This document shows, piece by piece, positions 9,529 through 19,173 of a stretch of 64,000 bases of DNA. A program made the translations under genes and the position numbers. Source of the DNA: Thozetella sp. PMI_491. Taxonomy: Eukaryota; Ascomycota; Sordariomycetes; Chaetosphaeriales; Chaetosphaeriaceae. The number at the start of each line of letters is the position of its first letter. Within the stretch, counting starts at the first letter, position 1. Location: NCBI GenBank assembly GCA_021432635.1, contig MU270019.1, positions 1,485,672-1,549,671 on the forward strand. The letters are read 5' to 3'. The notes below the pieces were generated by a model that did no database searches, was not told where the DNA came from, and saw nothing but the letters and a program-made list of their open reading frames with translations.

Positions 9529-10671
9529 ATGGCCACTGCACCGTAGGTTGAAACTCCAGCCTACGCAGAGCTCTTGAATTGAATAGTGATTTTGTCTTGA
9601 AAGGAAATATGTGCTTGTCACAGGCGCAACGGGCTTCATCGGAGCCCATGTGGTCGATTGCCTACTCTCCAGGGGCTTGAAGGTGCGCGGTGCCAGTCGA
9701 TCAAAGGCAAAGGCGGAGGCGATGCTGCAGGCAAGGCCGCAGTATGAGGGAAAGCTGGATTTTGTTCAAGTCGGGGACTTTGAGAACACCGGGGTCTTCG
9801 CTGAGGCGGTCAAAGGCGTGGATGGTGTCATCCATGTGGCCAGCGTATGTGGCTCCTCGCACAGCGGCATACCAGGGTTCTAACAAAGGAATAGCCGCTC
9901 ACCTACGACACTAAAGATAACGAAAAGGAACTGATCCTCCCAGCCATCAATGGTGTTCGCTCCATCCTCGAAGCGGCGGCTGCCACACCGTCTATCTCAC
10001 GGATCGTCCTCACGTCTTCATTTGCGTCAGTTGTCGACATCCAGCGAAAGGAGTCTTCCTATTTCACCTACACAGGCGCGGACTGGAACCCACTCACGTA
10101 TCAGCAGGCCATCGACCCTGCGAGCGACGCCGTTGTTGCCTACCGTGGAAGCAAGAAGTTTGCCGAGCTCGCGGCGTGGGATTTCGTCCGCGACCAGAAG
10201 CCGCAGTTCGACATTGTCACGCTGTGCCCGCCCATGACCTTTGGGCCGGTCGTGCACCCTGTTGAGAATCTAGCCTCCCTCAACGAGTCGAACGCGATGC
10301 TGTGGAAAGTGGCCTCAGGTGGGCGGCCGCTGCCGGTGGCGCGCGTACCGTTCTGGATCGATGTGCGTGATCTCGCCACGGCGCATGTGGAGGCCCTGCT
10401 AAGGCCAGAGGTTGGCGGACGACGGTACATCCCGGCTTCGCCCGAGGGGCATTCTTACGGGCTTGTGGCCAAGATAATCGTCGACCATGAAGGTTTTCCT
10501 TGGGCCAAGGGGCTGGTGGCCCTGGAGGAGCAGCCGATCGACACGTCTCATGGCGCTGACGGAGAGACTACTGCTCGCGAGCTGGGGTTCCAGTACCGTA
10601 CGTTCCGCGAGACTGTTGTCGATTTCGTGACACAGGCCAAAGAGTTGGAGGCGAAACAAGCTGGTCTCTAG
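9529..10671 (+). CDS. NAD(P)-dependent ketoreductase, Gre2 / dihydroflavonol-reductase-like
   Basis: This extended short-chain dehydrogenase of 343 residues has three exons: 9529-9542, 9604-9844 and 9895-10671. The 14-nt first exon (MATAP, last codon split) is inferred because the long frame has an upstream stop and no usable ATG. Joining across GTAGGT...AAAG gives MATAPKYVLVTGATGFIG, a clean family N-terminus. Intron 2 (9845-9894) has GTATGT, a CTAAC branch and TAG, and rejoins VIHVAS to PLTYDTKDNE. The nucleotide-binding TGATGFIG is at 11-18, the Ser in LTSS near 126, and the catalytic YxxxK is Y168/K172. Yeast Gre2 relatives reduce methylglyoxal, isovaleraldehyde and varied ketones, so the substrate cannot be read from sequence. 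Confidence 0.85.
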
Positions 10672-10968
10672 TTTTATCCAGGAATTTTAGGGAAACTGGT
10701 AGCCTCATCAGGTAGTCAGCCCTAGAATGTAGAGAAATGGAACCCTAGTTGCAGCTTAGAACAAGAATAGATGGACACTTTGGATCACGGGGGTCGCTCT
10801 TCTATTCACTAAAGCTATTGCCATTACCGAGAATGCATGATTTATTAGGTCTCTCGGCTAGCAGCCTTTGAAATTGCCAAAGGTGGGGCTATAGAAGGCT
10901 AGGGGCAGATTGCAAACTGCCTCTGGTCTAATCGTTAAAGGAGACCAGCGTCGACCACTACCTACTAA

Positions 10969-13109
10969 TTATGCCACTAGGACTGCGTTCACATAGTTGC
11001 CTGTGAGAGTAAAGCTATAACCCGAGCCACTATGTGGCACCTCAATCTCGGTCCAAATGCTCGTAATGTTACCCAGAGTGTTAGTGCTAAAGGCATTCGG
11101 AGCGGTGAGGGTAATCAGCTTGGCCGTGTTCGTCTTGCCCGGGATGTTAATCGTAACGGACGTGGACGCCGCGCCGTCGAAGTTGACGATCTTGATGAAG
11201 TACGTCCCCGACGCGTCCTTGGTGCCGGCCCAGTACAGCGGTCCGTACGCGGCGTCGCCCGTGATGGGCACCGTCTCGGAGCCGTAGTAGTTCCCGAACA
11301 GCTTCGCGACGTAGTAGCTCATGGACGGGACGATGGCGTTCGGGCTGTGCTTCAGCATGGCCACGTTGTCGGGCTCGTCGTGCAGGCTCTTGATCAGGGC
11401 GCCGTGGCAGATGCCGACGATGAGGTCTGCGTTCCGCTCTAGCCCCAGGAAGTAGACGGCCTCGGAGGTGGCGGACTGCAGGGTCGGGTTGTCGAGCTGG
11501 TTGCCGTTGGTGTGCGTGTCGTCGTAGATGGCCGCGTACTCGCCGACGAGCACCGGGTAGTTGCGGTCCGCGTGGTCGTATCCGCCGAATTTGGAGACCA
11601 TGTCCCGCACGGAGAGATAGTCGTGCAGATCTTGGATGACGCCCGCAGGTGGCGGCGGGTTGAAGTAACCGACCCAGATCGATGAGACGATCTTCATATT
11701 GGGGTACACGGCCTTGATGGCGTTGTAGAACCTCATGAACCGGTATCCTTGGAAAGTTAGCGCGAGTGTTGCGGCGTTATTAGGTGCTGCTCACCAGTAT
11801 ATGACGGTATTCCTCCGTTCAAGAAGTCCTCGTTGCTGATCTCGACATAGTTGACGCTGAAAGGCTCCGGATAACCCAGGGCGGCCCGCTTAGCTCCCCA
11901 CGTGGAGGTGGATGGTCCCTGGTAACTGGTCAGCAGGGCAGGCCAAAAGCACGAGGTGGGACTCACCAGCAGGAATTCCAGCTCGTTGAGCGTGTCGTCG
12001 ATGTATTGCTGGAGATCAGCCTGGCTGGTGACCTCGCCATCGAGGTACAGCCCGCCCCAGACAGCGAGGATCGGCTCGAGGTTCATGTCGATGGTCATCT
12101 AATCCCCAAAATCATTAGCTAGACACCTTCCACGCGAGGTCGTGGGCAAGCCGTACCTGCATCAGCTCCAGAAGTCCCAGTCCATCCGTGTTGTAGTATC
12201 CCCAGGTACCAGGGCGGCCGGGCCGGTCGATGATGGGCCCGATGGTCTGGTCCCACTTCCAGAGGTACGGGGAAGACTGCCCCTCGAGGTTGTTGCCGCC
12301 AGGAAACCGGAAGAACTTGCCGTTCAGGTCGGCCAGCTTCTCGGCGAGGTCCATGCGCAGGCCGTTGTTGGAGTTCTTATACGTCTGCTGGAAGGAACTC
12401 ACCATGTTGAATCGGAGGCTCGTCCCCGCCGTGCTGGCGCCGTCGAAGGTCAGGTGGAACGTGTTCTTGTGGTCGGGGCCCGAGGCGAAGGGCGTGAAGG
12501 TCTGCGCATGCCGCACCCAGCCGTCCGATTCGCTCTGCGAGATGGAGAGCGTCGTGCTGCCGAGCATGCCGTTGGTGGTATTGCTCCAGAACGCGCACTT
12601 GATGTCGCCGTGGTAGTTGCCCCGGAGGTAGAAATCGCACGCGTACCGCGTGGCCGTGGTGATGTTCATGCCCCAGTAGCCCTCGTTCCAGAACCCCACC
12701 TCGCCGGTCGCGCCCTGGGCCACATCCACGCGCATGTGGTACGGGAGTGCAGCCGAGAGCGCCGGGCCCGAGTTGTCCAGGGTGAGGACATCGGCGCCAC
12801 GAGTGTGCCAGTACTGCAGGGTGCGGAACGGCGGGACGACATGGCCGGAGCCGTCGACGTTGACGGTGGTACCCTGGAACGCCCGGTTCTGGATCAGTTC
12901 GGCATACAAACCTCCATCGCCGGAATGGTACACATCCTGGTTGCGGTCAGCGGTGGTCGTTATATCAGCGCCGAGTGCCTTACCTCGAAGAGCAAGCCGT
13001 ACATCAACGGGCTAGAGGCATTCCCACCGCTGGTCGCGACCTGCAGGGTCAAAGCCGCAGCCGCCCGAATGACGCCGGACACCAAGGCAAGGCTCAGATA
13101 TGATACCAT
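10969..13109 (-). CDS. secreted alpha-L-arabinofuranosidase, GH51
   Basis: This gene of 646 residues has five exons: 12984-13109, 12157-12936, 11967-12098, 11795-11918 and 10969-11747. A signal peptide (MVSYLSLALVSGVIRAAAAL) is followed by the GH51 N-terminal region with LFEDVYHSGDGGLYAELIQN, a carbohydrate-binding-like beta domain, and the catalytic barrel. The acid/base Glu is near 376 in VEISNED and the nucleophile Glu near 457 in PVLVGEYA. The enzyme would remove arabinose side chains from arabinoxylan and pectic arabinan outside the cell. All introns have standard borders. Intron 3 (11919-11966, 48 nt) is a multiple of three and stop-free, so leaving it in would insert 16 residues just before the catalytic region. 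Splicing it gives EFLLGPSTSTWG, as homologues read. Confidence 0.92.
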
Positions 13110-15104
13110 CTTGACGCGCTGCAAAAGACTTGCTGCACAGGACTGGAGTTGGATTCGTTCTCCATACCTGGGCTGTTGTAGATGGTCATGGGTTCTTATG
13201 AACTGATCCACCCCCCCTTGCCCCTTTGCCTGCGGACTTGTGCCAGTTGCATTGGTAAGATCGATCGTAACGGTATGGGGTAGAATCCTGTAATGAAACC
13301 ACACAGCCCTCGGTCTTTCCACGGTAGCACTAGACAAAGCCTGATGATCATGTACAGCTAGCTTGAACGGGTTTAGTCAGGCTTCCTAGTTCGATTCTTT
13401 ATTTGCGCCGCACACTACACCCCCTCATCTCTTCCTTAAACCGGGAACGTCGGTATGGGGAATTTCGGTGCCTAGCGCTCTCCCTCGCCTTACATACTAC
13501 GGTATCAGCTGGAAAAGTTCGGCCATCCTCTTGTAGGCACTATTATAGAAAAGATAGCGATACTTTCTTTCCGCTAGAGTTGAGCGTTCAGTACCTAGCA
13601 CGTAGAGATGCATTATTATTCTATTCGCCTCGACACGTCATTTCGGGAGATTCTCACAGCTAAACCAAGTGAGGCTGCCGCTAAACCATATAAGCCCATG
13701 AAATGAGGAGAATCCTTACCGGTGTCGTGTCAGCCAGGGAGGTGGCCAAGTTTTTCCAGTTAATACGGTAGTGCTGCAATACATAGCGGAGACACTTGCA
13801 CAGGACGGAATCTAGGGTGCATGACGGTATTACCCACCTATCTCTCTGAGCCTATAGCACCCGCACCCTTTGGGCAGGGCGGGCAAGTATTCGCGGAGGG
13901 CCCCGCGTAGCGTAGTACAGGTCTTGGTAACCGCTAAAACTACGGGGCAAGTCCCGCCTTGCTCTGATGACCCATTTTTCTCACGATCGATCCGTTAGCC
14001 CCGCTTTTTCTCACCGCCCCGTGGCGCTCTCCGGCGGTGCCTGCCTTGTTGCTCGGTCCCTTGGTGCTTTGGTCGTTATAGGGGATCAAGGGAAAGGCTG
14101 AGAACATGGGGATTAGAGGACTTGACACTCTTCTGAGCTTGTTTGGTCCCCCATTCTTAGGGTAGCATGCCCAGCGCTTCCCGATAAAGCGCACCAAACG
14201 ACATGTGAGGCAATTAGGCCAAATCTCGGGAATTCATGGGATCACGAAGCAAAATGCTCATGGTTATCTTCCAGATATTTATAATGTTTGTCTAAAAAAA
14301 ATTGTTCCTGCGCGTGTTGCCGCTCGCAAGTTGTTGAGTTGTGTGTATCTTTCGCGTAGTATGGTGTTTCATCTCCTCCCTGGTTTCCCTCCTTCCCCCC
14401 GTATTCCGCGTCGACCTGTTTGATGCGCTGGCCTACGAAGGGGGAACAGGTGGGTTGGGTCGAGAAAGCTTGTACCTGGACGGAGAGGAGATTGGTCTGC
14501 AATCTGCCCCCTTGAGTGGATTGGGAGGAGCGGCTTGGGATATTATAGGTCGTGAAAGCTCCAGTGTGCATCAGAGAGCCTCGAGGTGAGAGCCCCTCTA
14601 CCCGTCTCCCTGCGGGAAGGAGCCCAATCACCAATGAGCTGATTTGGCCAATATGGCCCTGAATTTGCCCTCATTCATTCCCTAGGTAGTGGAAAACGGC
14701 CTCAGAACGCCCGCAAACCAAACAAAACTAGGATGGCCCCTCGTGATTACCAGTATCTGTTTTCCTTCCCTTTCTCTTCTTGTCGCAATCTTATAGCTAA
14801 CTCCATATATATATATCTATATCGTGGTGCTTGGATTGTTTTGCGGCAGAGTATCACCTCGGCCCAGTTCGTCTGAGGCCCCAGAGGCCACCGAGGTGAG
14901 TGTGGATGCGTGTACATGGTCGATGGATCGTTGGGCCGCGAGAACAATAGCTATTGCTTATTAGCTGCCGTTTCTAGGAACTAACAAAGAAACAGAGGAA
15001 GCACCTATCCTGCCCGACCCGGGCCCCTACCCCTCCTAGCCTGTCTACCTACTTTATACAAGCCAACTACCCGTCCCCACATGCTCTAACGGGGAGCAGG
15101 GGCC
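13110..15104. other. 2-kb intergenic region
   Basis: No convincing gene. Frames at 13403-13663 and 13940-14197 have no recognisable domain. At 14641-14710 two short stretches (GATTTGGCCAATATGGCCCT and GGAAAACGGCCTCAGAACG) resemble the unit of the minisatellite at 16.7 kb. The right end is the promoter region of the C2H2 gene. Confidence 0.4.
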
Positions 15105-16226
15105 ATGGATACCGTTCACCGCGACGAGTTGCTGTCCGCTGCCGACTCAGCTCCTACCGGTGACGACCACACCAATAACATTGACTTTACTCTGGGGCTT
15201 AGCTGCCCCGCCTCACATCTGGAACCTCTAAGACACTTCTCCGGCCCAGTCTTGGATTCCGTATCAGATATCCCTCTTGCGGGTTCGGTTCGCGCGGCAA
15301 CGGCCAATGATGATGGCGACATCGCACCCTACGATTTAGGTGCCTGGCCATTTGTACCCGCCAGTGCTCTCGTACCAGCCCAGCAGATGGGCCTACCCTT
15401 CTGCCATGAGCTCACTCATGCAGAAGGTTTTTCGTCCGGGCTTTCGGACCACCCGTTTGCAGGTCTTTTGGGCGGCGAGGATGACAATTTTGGGCCCTCT
15501 GCGAGTGTTTTCAGGCTCAACAGCTTTAGGTTTGGCCTCGAAGGCGGCGATTCGACATCTAGCCTGCACTCGAGTTCTTCATTGGGCTCGCGGAATGTCG
15601 ACGTGATCCCGGCTTTCGAGTTCAGTAGCTCGCCACTAAACTGGGAGGTTGACAATCCGCTCCAAGGTGGTCACGAGCATGGCCTTACTCTTTGGGATGC
15701 ACGCGACTTGCCAGTCTCTACTCCGCAGAGCCTGACTTCAAGCTCCGGGAACTCAAGTGATGGCACAGCCTCTAGCACCGATCCAATTCCGCTTGTACCC
15801 CGCCCTGAAACCGCCTATAAACGGTCAAAGTAAGCACCGACCCTTTCGTCGATGTGTAACTTAGGTGCTTTTCATCCTGAACTAATTTTGGTACGTAGAG
15901 ACGCCAACCGCCGCCCTGTAATATGCCAGCACTGCGACGGAGAGTTCGGGAGCGAACGCAGTAGAACCCGGCACACAGAGACACGCCATCCGGAATTCTC
16001 GCTTAACAAACAGGCTCCTTACATTTGTCGCTGCAGTCGCGAGTTCAAGGGTGCACGCAAGGATAATTTCCGTCGACACGTTCGAGATTGTCATCGCCGT
16101 CTTGTTCGTGACGCCTATCTCTGCGCTTGTGGCAATGAGCATATTCAAGAAAAGAACCTCATGCTACAGCATCTCGAGACGTGTGGCCGCGGCATTGTGG
16201 GCCGTCCACGGAGGCCAAAAGAGTAG
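15105..16226 (+). CDS. C2H2 zinc-finger protein, probable transcription factor
   Basis: This protein of 350 residues comes from two exons, 15105-15829 and 15899-16226. The 69-nt intron has GTAAGC, a CTAAT branch and GTAG, and rejoins AYKRSK to DANRRP. The first 240 residues are acidic and Ser/Gly-rich without a fold I know. A classical finger follows (Cys251, Cys254, His267, His272 in CQHCDGEF...HTETRH). Two irregular Cys/His motifs come next (ICRCSREF...HVRDCH and YLCACGNE...HLETC). The end is basic (GRGIVGRPRRPKE), which suits DNA binding. This layout, a long disordered N-terminus and degenerate fingers at the C-terminus, recurs in uncharacterised Sordariomycete regulators. Targets are unknown. 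Confidence 0.7.
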
Positions 16227-16675
16227 GTTCCGTATCTCTGAAGAAAAAAAATAAAAAATAAAAATAAGAGGAAGTGGTAAGTATGCTAGGGGCAGAGCTC
16301 GGAGCAGTATACTTCTAACTGCTGCTGGAGCATGTATGTGCTTCTTGGTGCTGGATAATGAACGGCGACACCGGGAGTCTCATACATCCGATAATACTTT
16401 CCAACTCGAAATACAAACCATTTCCTCCATTCTGCCTTAGGTGCCCCGAGTGCTGTGGTTGACAACGGCAGCTGGTTTGCTGTTGACTGCGACCGATGAC
16501 CCCTTGTGCCGTAAAAAGTGCGAAAAGGGAAGGGCAGCTGAAGGTAGATGGCCAGATGTGTGACTTATATAGATGGGAAGCAGGTAGTCCATTTCGGCTG
16601 CCTGGTCATGGGCTGGTCAGCTTGAGGTTGCTCATTTGTTGGATTGGTGAAGCTCTAGTCACTCACCGGGCCACC
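16227..16675. other. 3' flank of the C2H2 gene and lead-in to the minisatellite
   Basis: A-rich downstream sequence (16242-16268) follows the C2H2 stop. No further gene is visible. Confidence 0.4.
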
Positions 16676-17035
16676 GGAATGGTTGGGCGCGAAAATGAGC
16701 CTCAAGCTTACGAAGCTCGTTGGAATAATTGGTCCGCAAAATGGGCCTCGGCCGACGGATCGGGATCGGAATGGCTGGGTGGGAAAATGCACCTCAAAAT
16801 GCGAAGTGGTCCGGAATAATTGGCCCGAGAAATGGCCCTCAGCCCACGAGGTGGACGAGACTGATTGGGCGAGAATATCGGCCTCAGCGACAGCCTGCGA
16901 TCTAAAACGATTGCATGTTAGAATGGGCCTCAGCTGGTCTCCGATACACTGGTTAGAAAGCGCGCTTCTCCTTGGCACAGTCGAACAATTGGCGGTCGAA
17001 TCTGCCCTCAATTCGTGTACCGTCGGTCAGGCAAT
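16676..17035 (+). repeat. 45/46-bp degenerate minisatellite, about 8 units
   Basis: Units begin near 16676, 16722, 16768, 16813, 16858 and about 16904, with spacings 46, 46, 45, 45 and 46. After a degraded unit comes another near 16979. A rough consensus is GGAATNATTGGCCCGAGAAA then TGGGCCTCAGCC and a variable tail. The spacing was measured from the CTCA core (16701, 16747, 16793, 16838, 16883, 16929, 17007). Because 45 is a multiple of three, frames on both strands stay open across several units and read as 15-residue repeats, for example NNWPEKWPSAHEVDE on the plus strand. I see no start context or intron signals that make it a gene. Confidence 0.75.
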
Positions 17036-17485
17036 CTGCCAAAAAGACATTGGTCTTGGTCCCGCTGTGATGAACTAACTGGGAGAGATGGCCCGATATG
17101 CATGATAGTACAGACCAGCAGTAGTCCTTCAGGCAGCATGCTATCGGACTACTGAAATTGTAAGGCCGGTCTCGAGCCCCGTTGAGTTGTTGGATATTGC
17201 TTTCGAAAACTAACTAGAACACTCCAAAACGGCTCCTCAATTATGTTTGCCACGGAGCCATGGTCCTGGAAGCATAATATATGGGTATCGTACAGGGATT
17301 TCTCATTCTTTATAACTTCTATTCCATTCAAATCCCAGAGTGCTGCGTCCTCCGTGGGAGCAAGAGTTAGCCGACACAACTCAGACAAAGAAGCAACAAC
17401 TCCAGAGCTCTTGTGTGTCGAAGTGATCCCCTTCCACATCAATATCCTAGCATCTCAGGTGTTGCGGAAATTAACGTCATAAGCC
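17036..17485. other. intergenic
   Basis: Frames on both strands here (17149-17442 minus, 17243-17482 plus) lack any recognised domain. Confidence 0.35.
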
Positions 17486-18112
17486 ATGCCTCGTTGCACT
17501 CTTTCGCTAGAACGAGGCGAAAGTAGAACGAGCCCAGTCAGTGGCGGCTTCAGGCAGCAACCACTCCCAGTCGACGAGAAATGTCTCATTGGGACGGTTC
17601 TGAGCGATTCAATTAGGTCCTTCCGCATCGAGCGCTTGAAGCTAAAAGGCGAGGATGGACAGCTGGACATATGGGAAGTTTCAGACCTCAAGAGTACTTA
17701 TTGTGCCCCTTACGAGGCCAAGATTATCGACACACCGGGCGGCGAGAACGGGTCGAGGCGCACGGATCGGCGAAAGGTCAAGCGAATATGTCGGTCTTCA
17801 AATTATTGCTGCGAAATTCGGCAACACGACAAGAGATTCCTGATTTCTCAAGTCTCGAGAAGCAATGCGGAGTTGGAAAATCTACAATCTAAGCATAAGC
17901 GGAGGGTCCAAACGGTCGAAAGCCTTTGGCCTCAACTATCCAGCAGGATGAAAGACGGTGCCAGATCCTACAAAAATGAGAGTACTTTCCGTCCCAGGCA
18001 ATTCCAGATCGATCAGAGTGTGCAGGATAGCAAAAGCTATGCTGAAGTTGCAAGAGCTGGACTCCAAAGCCCGCAGATATCTAGTGAGCAAATCGAACGC
18101 GGGTGTCGATAG
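17486..18112 (+). CDS. hypothetical frame, unrecognised
   Basis: A 208-codon frame with ATG at 17486. It is basic and polar, with SIRSFRIERLKLKGEDGQLD near residue 43 and no membrane segment or signal peptide. I recognise no family. Another plus frame overlaps 17671-17892, so the real gene, if any, may be spliced differently or be a remnant. Confidence 0.2.
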   Translation: MPRCTLSLERGESRTSPVSGGFRQQPLPVDEKCLIGTVLSDSIRSFRIERLKLKGEDGQLDIWEVSDLKSTYCAPYEAKIIDTPGGENGSRRTDRRKVKRICRSSNYCCEIRQHDKRFLISQVSRSNAELENLQSKHKRRVQTVESLWPQLSSRMKDGARSYKNESTFRPRQFQIDQSVQDSKSYAEVARAGLQSPQISSEQIERGCR

Positions 18113-19173
18113 ACCATCCAAGCTGTATGTCCCTCAGTTTCTTCGAACTATGGACATGATCAACATTAACCATTGCTCAGGAGACTCGTTTCATAGCGTG
18201 GCATCAAGTTGACTTGGTCGAATATATTTACTAGCCGCGCCCACCCATTCTCGTCAATCTCGTCAATCTCGTCAATCATCCAGCGGAAGGAATTGTGGGC
18301 TCGCGAAGTGGTGATCTGTTATGCGTCCTCTCCTAGCGCCAGACATTCGCCCCTGGTTTCTTTTCATCGCAGCGGCCATCACTTACGTGGGGGTTGCAGC
18401 TTGTAAGCCCTGTCCCACTGTAAATAAACGGCAAGATGAATCAACCCCCACGTCAGAATCATTCTTACCAAGAGGGACGAGGTCAAAGAAAATACTAGTG
18501 TTTCGAAAGAGCTGCTCCGAGAGCAGCTCGGATGGCCCAAGACAATGAGCAGTACGGAGATTACTCTAGAAAAAAATCACGATATTATCTTCCATAATAA
18601 AGTTATATTAGTAGAGTAGGTATTTACAGCACAAGTGAACCTTACTATGCAGATTGCTTCAAAAATTATTCTCAAACAATACCTACGATAACTACCGAAA
18701 ACATATTAACCACAGGCTTCATCAATACTAAACATATCCTAATACAGGCGCTAGTTAAATACGATATTCTCACGTCTCCTAAGACCTTGCAGTAGATCAC
18801 GTTCGCGCCAAGTGGGCGGCTAGGAAACACTATAAGAAAACCATCCGCTTCTTCATTGATCTATTTAACGCACAAAGCCGTTACTTTCTTTATAGGTGAC
18901 CGCTGTCAAACGGCCACGTGCGGTGGATGAAGAGCTAGGTAGAATGGAATGATGAGATGATCAGTAACAATCTCCGTATTGCAGAACGAAAGTTCTGCGC
19001 TCTTTATATACACCACGAGGACGGCGAAGCTATTGATGAAACACCTCCCATTTAACACGCTGAGCCAAACACCACAAAAAGTGGAACGTTGTGCAGTCAA
19101 GCGCTACACCGCTACTTCACCTACTGTGGCATCATTCTCGTCGACAAGCTGAAGGCAACAACCTGCATCAAAC
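18113..19173. other. intergenic, AT-rich, with a short tandem repeat
   Basis: CTCGTCAAT is repeated three times at 18249-18275. From about 18550 to 18830 the sequence is clearly AT-rich and frame-poor, resembling RIP-eroded DNA. No element family or terminal repeat can be named. Confidence 0.4.

Noticed and set aside
12142-13206. 354-codon plus-strand frame opposite the GH51 gene
   Set aside because: Composition (Ala, Arg, Val) and position show it to be the antisense shadow of the arabinofuranosidase exon 2.
17671-17892. CGVGKSTI in a short frame, resembling a P-loop
   Set aside because: The first Gly of GxxxxGK[ST] is missing and no NTPase context follows.
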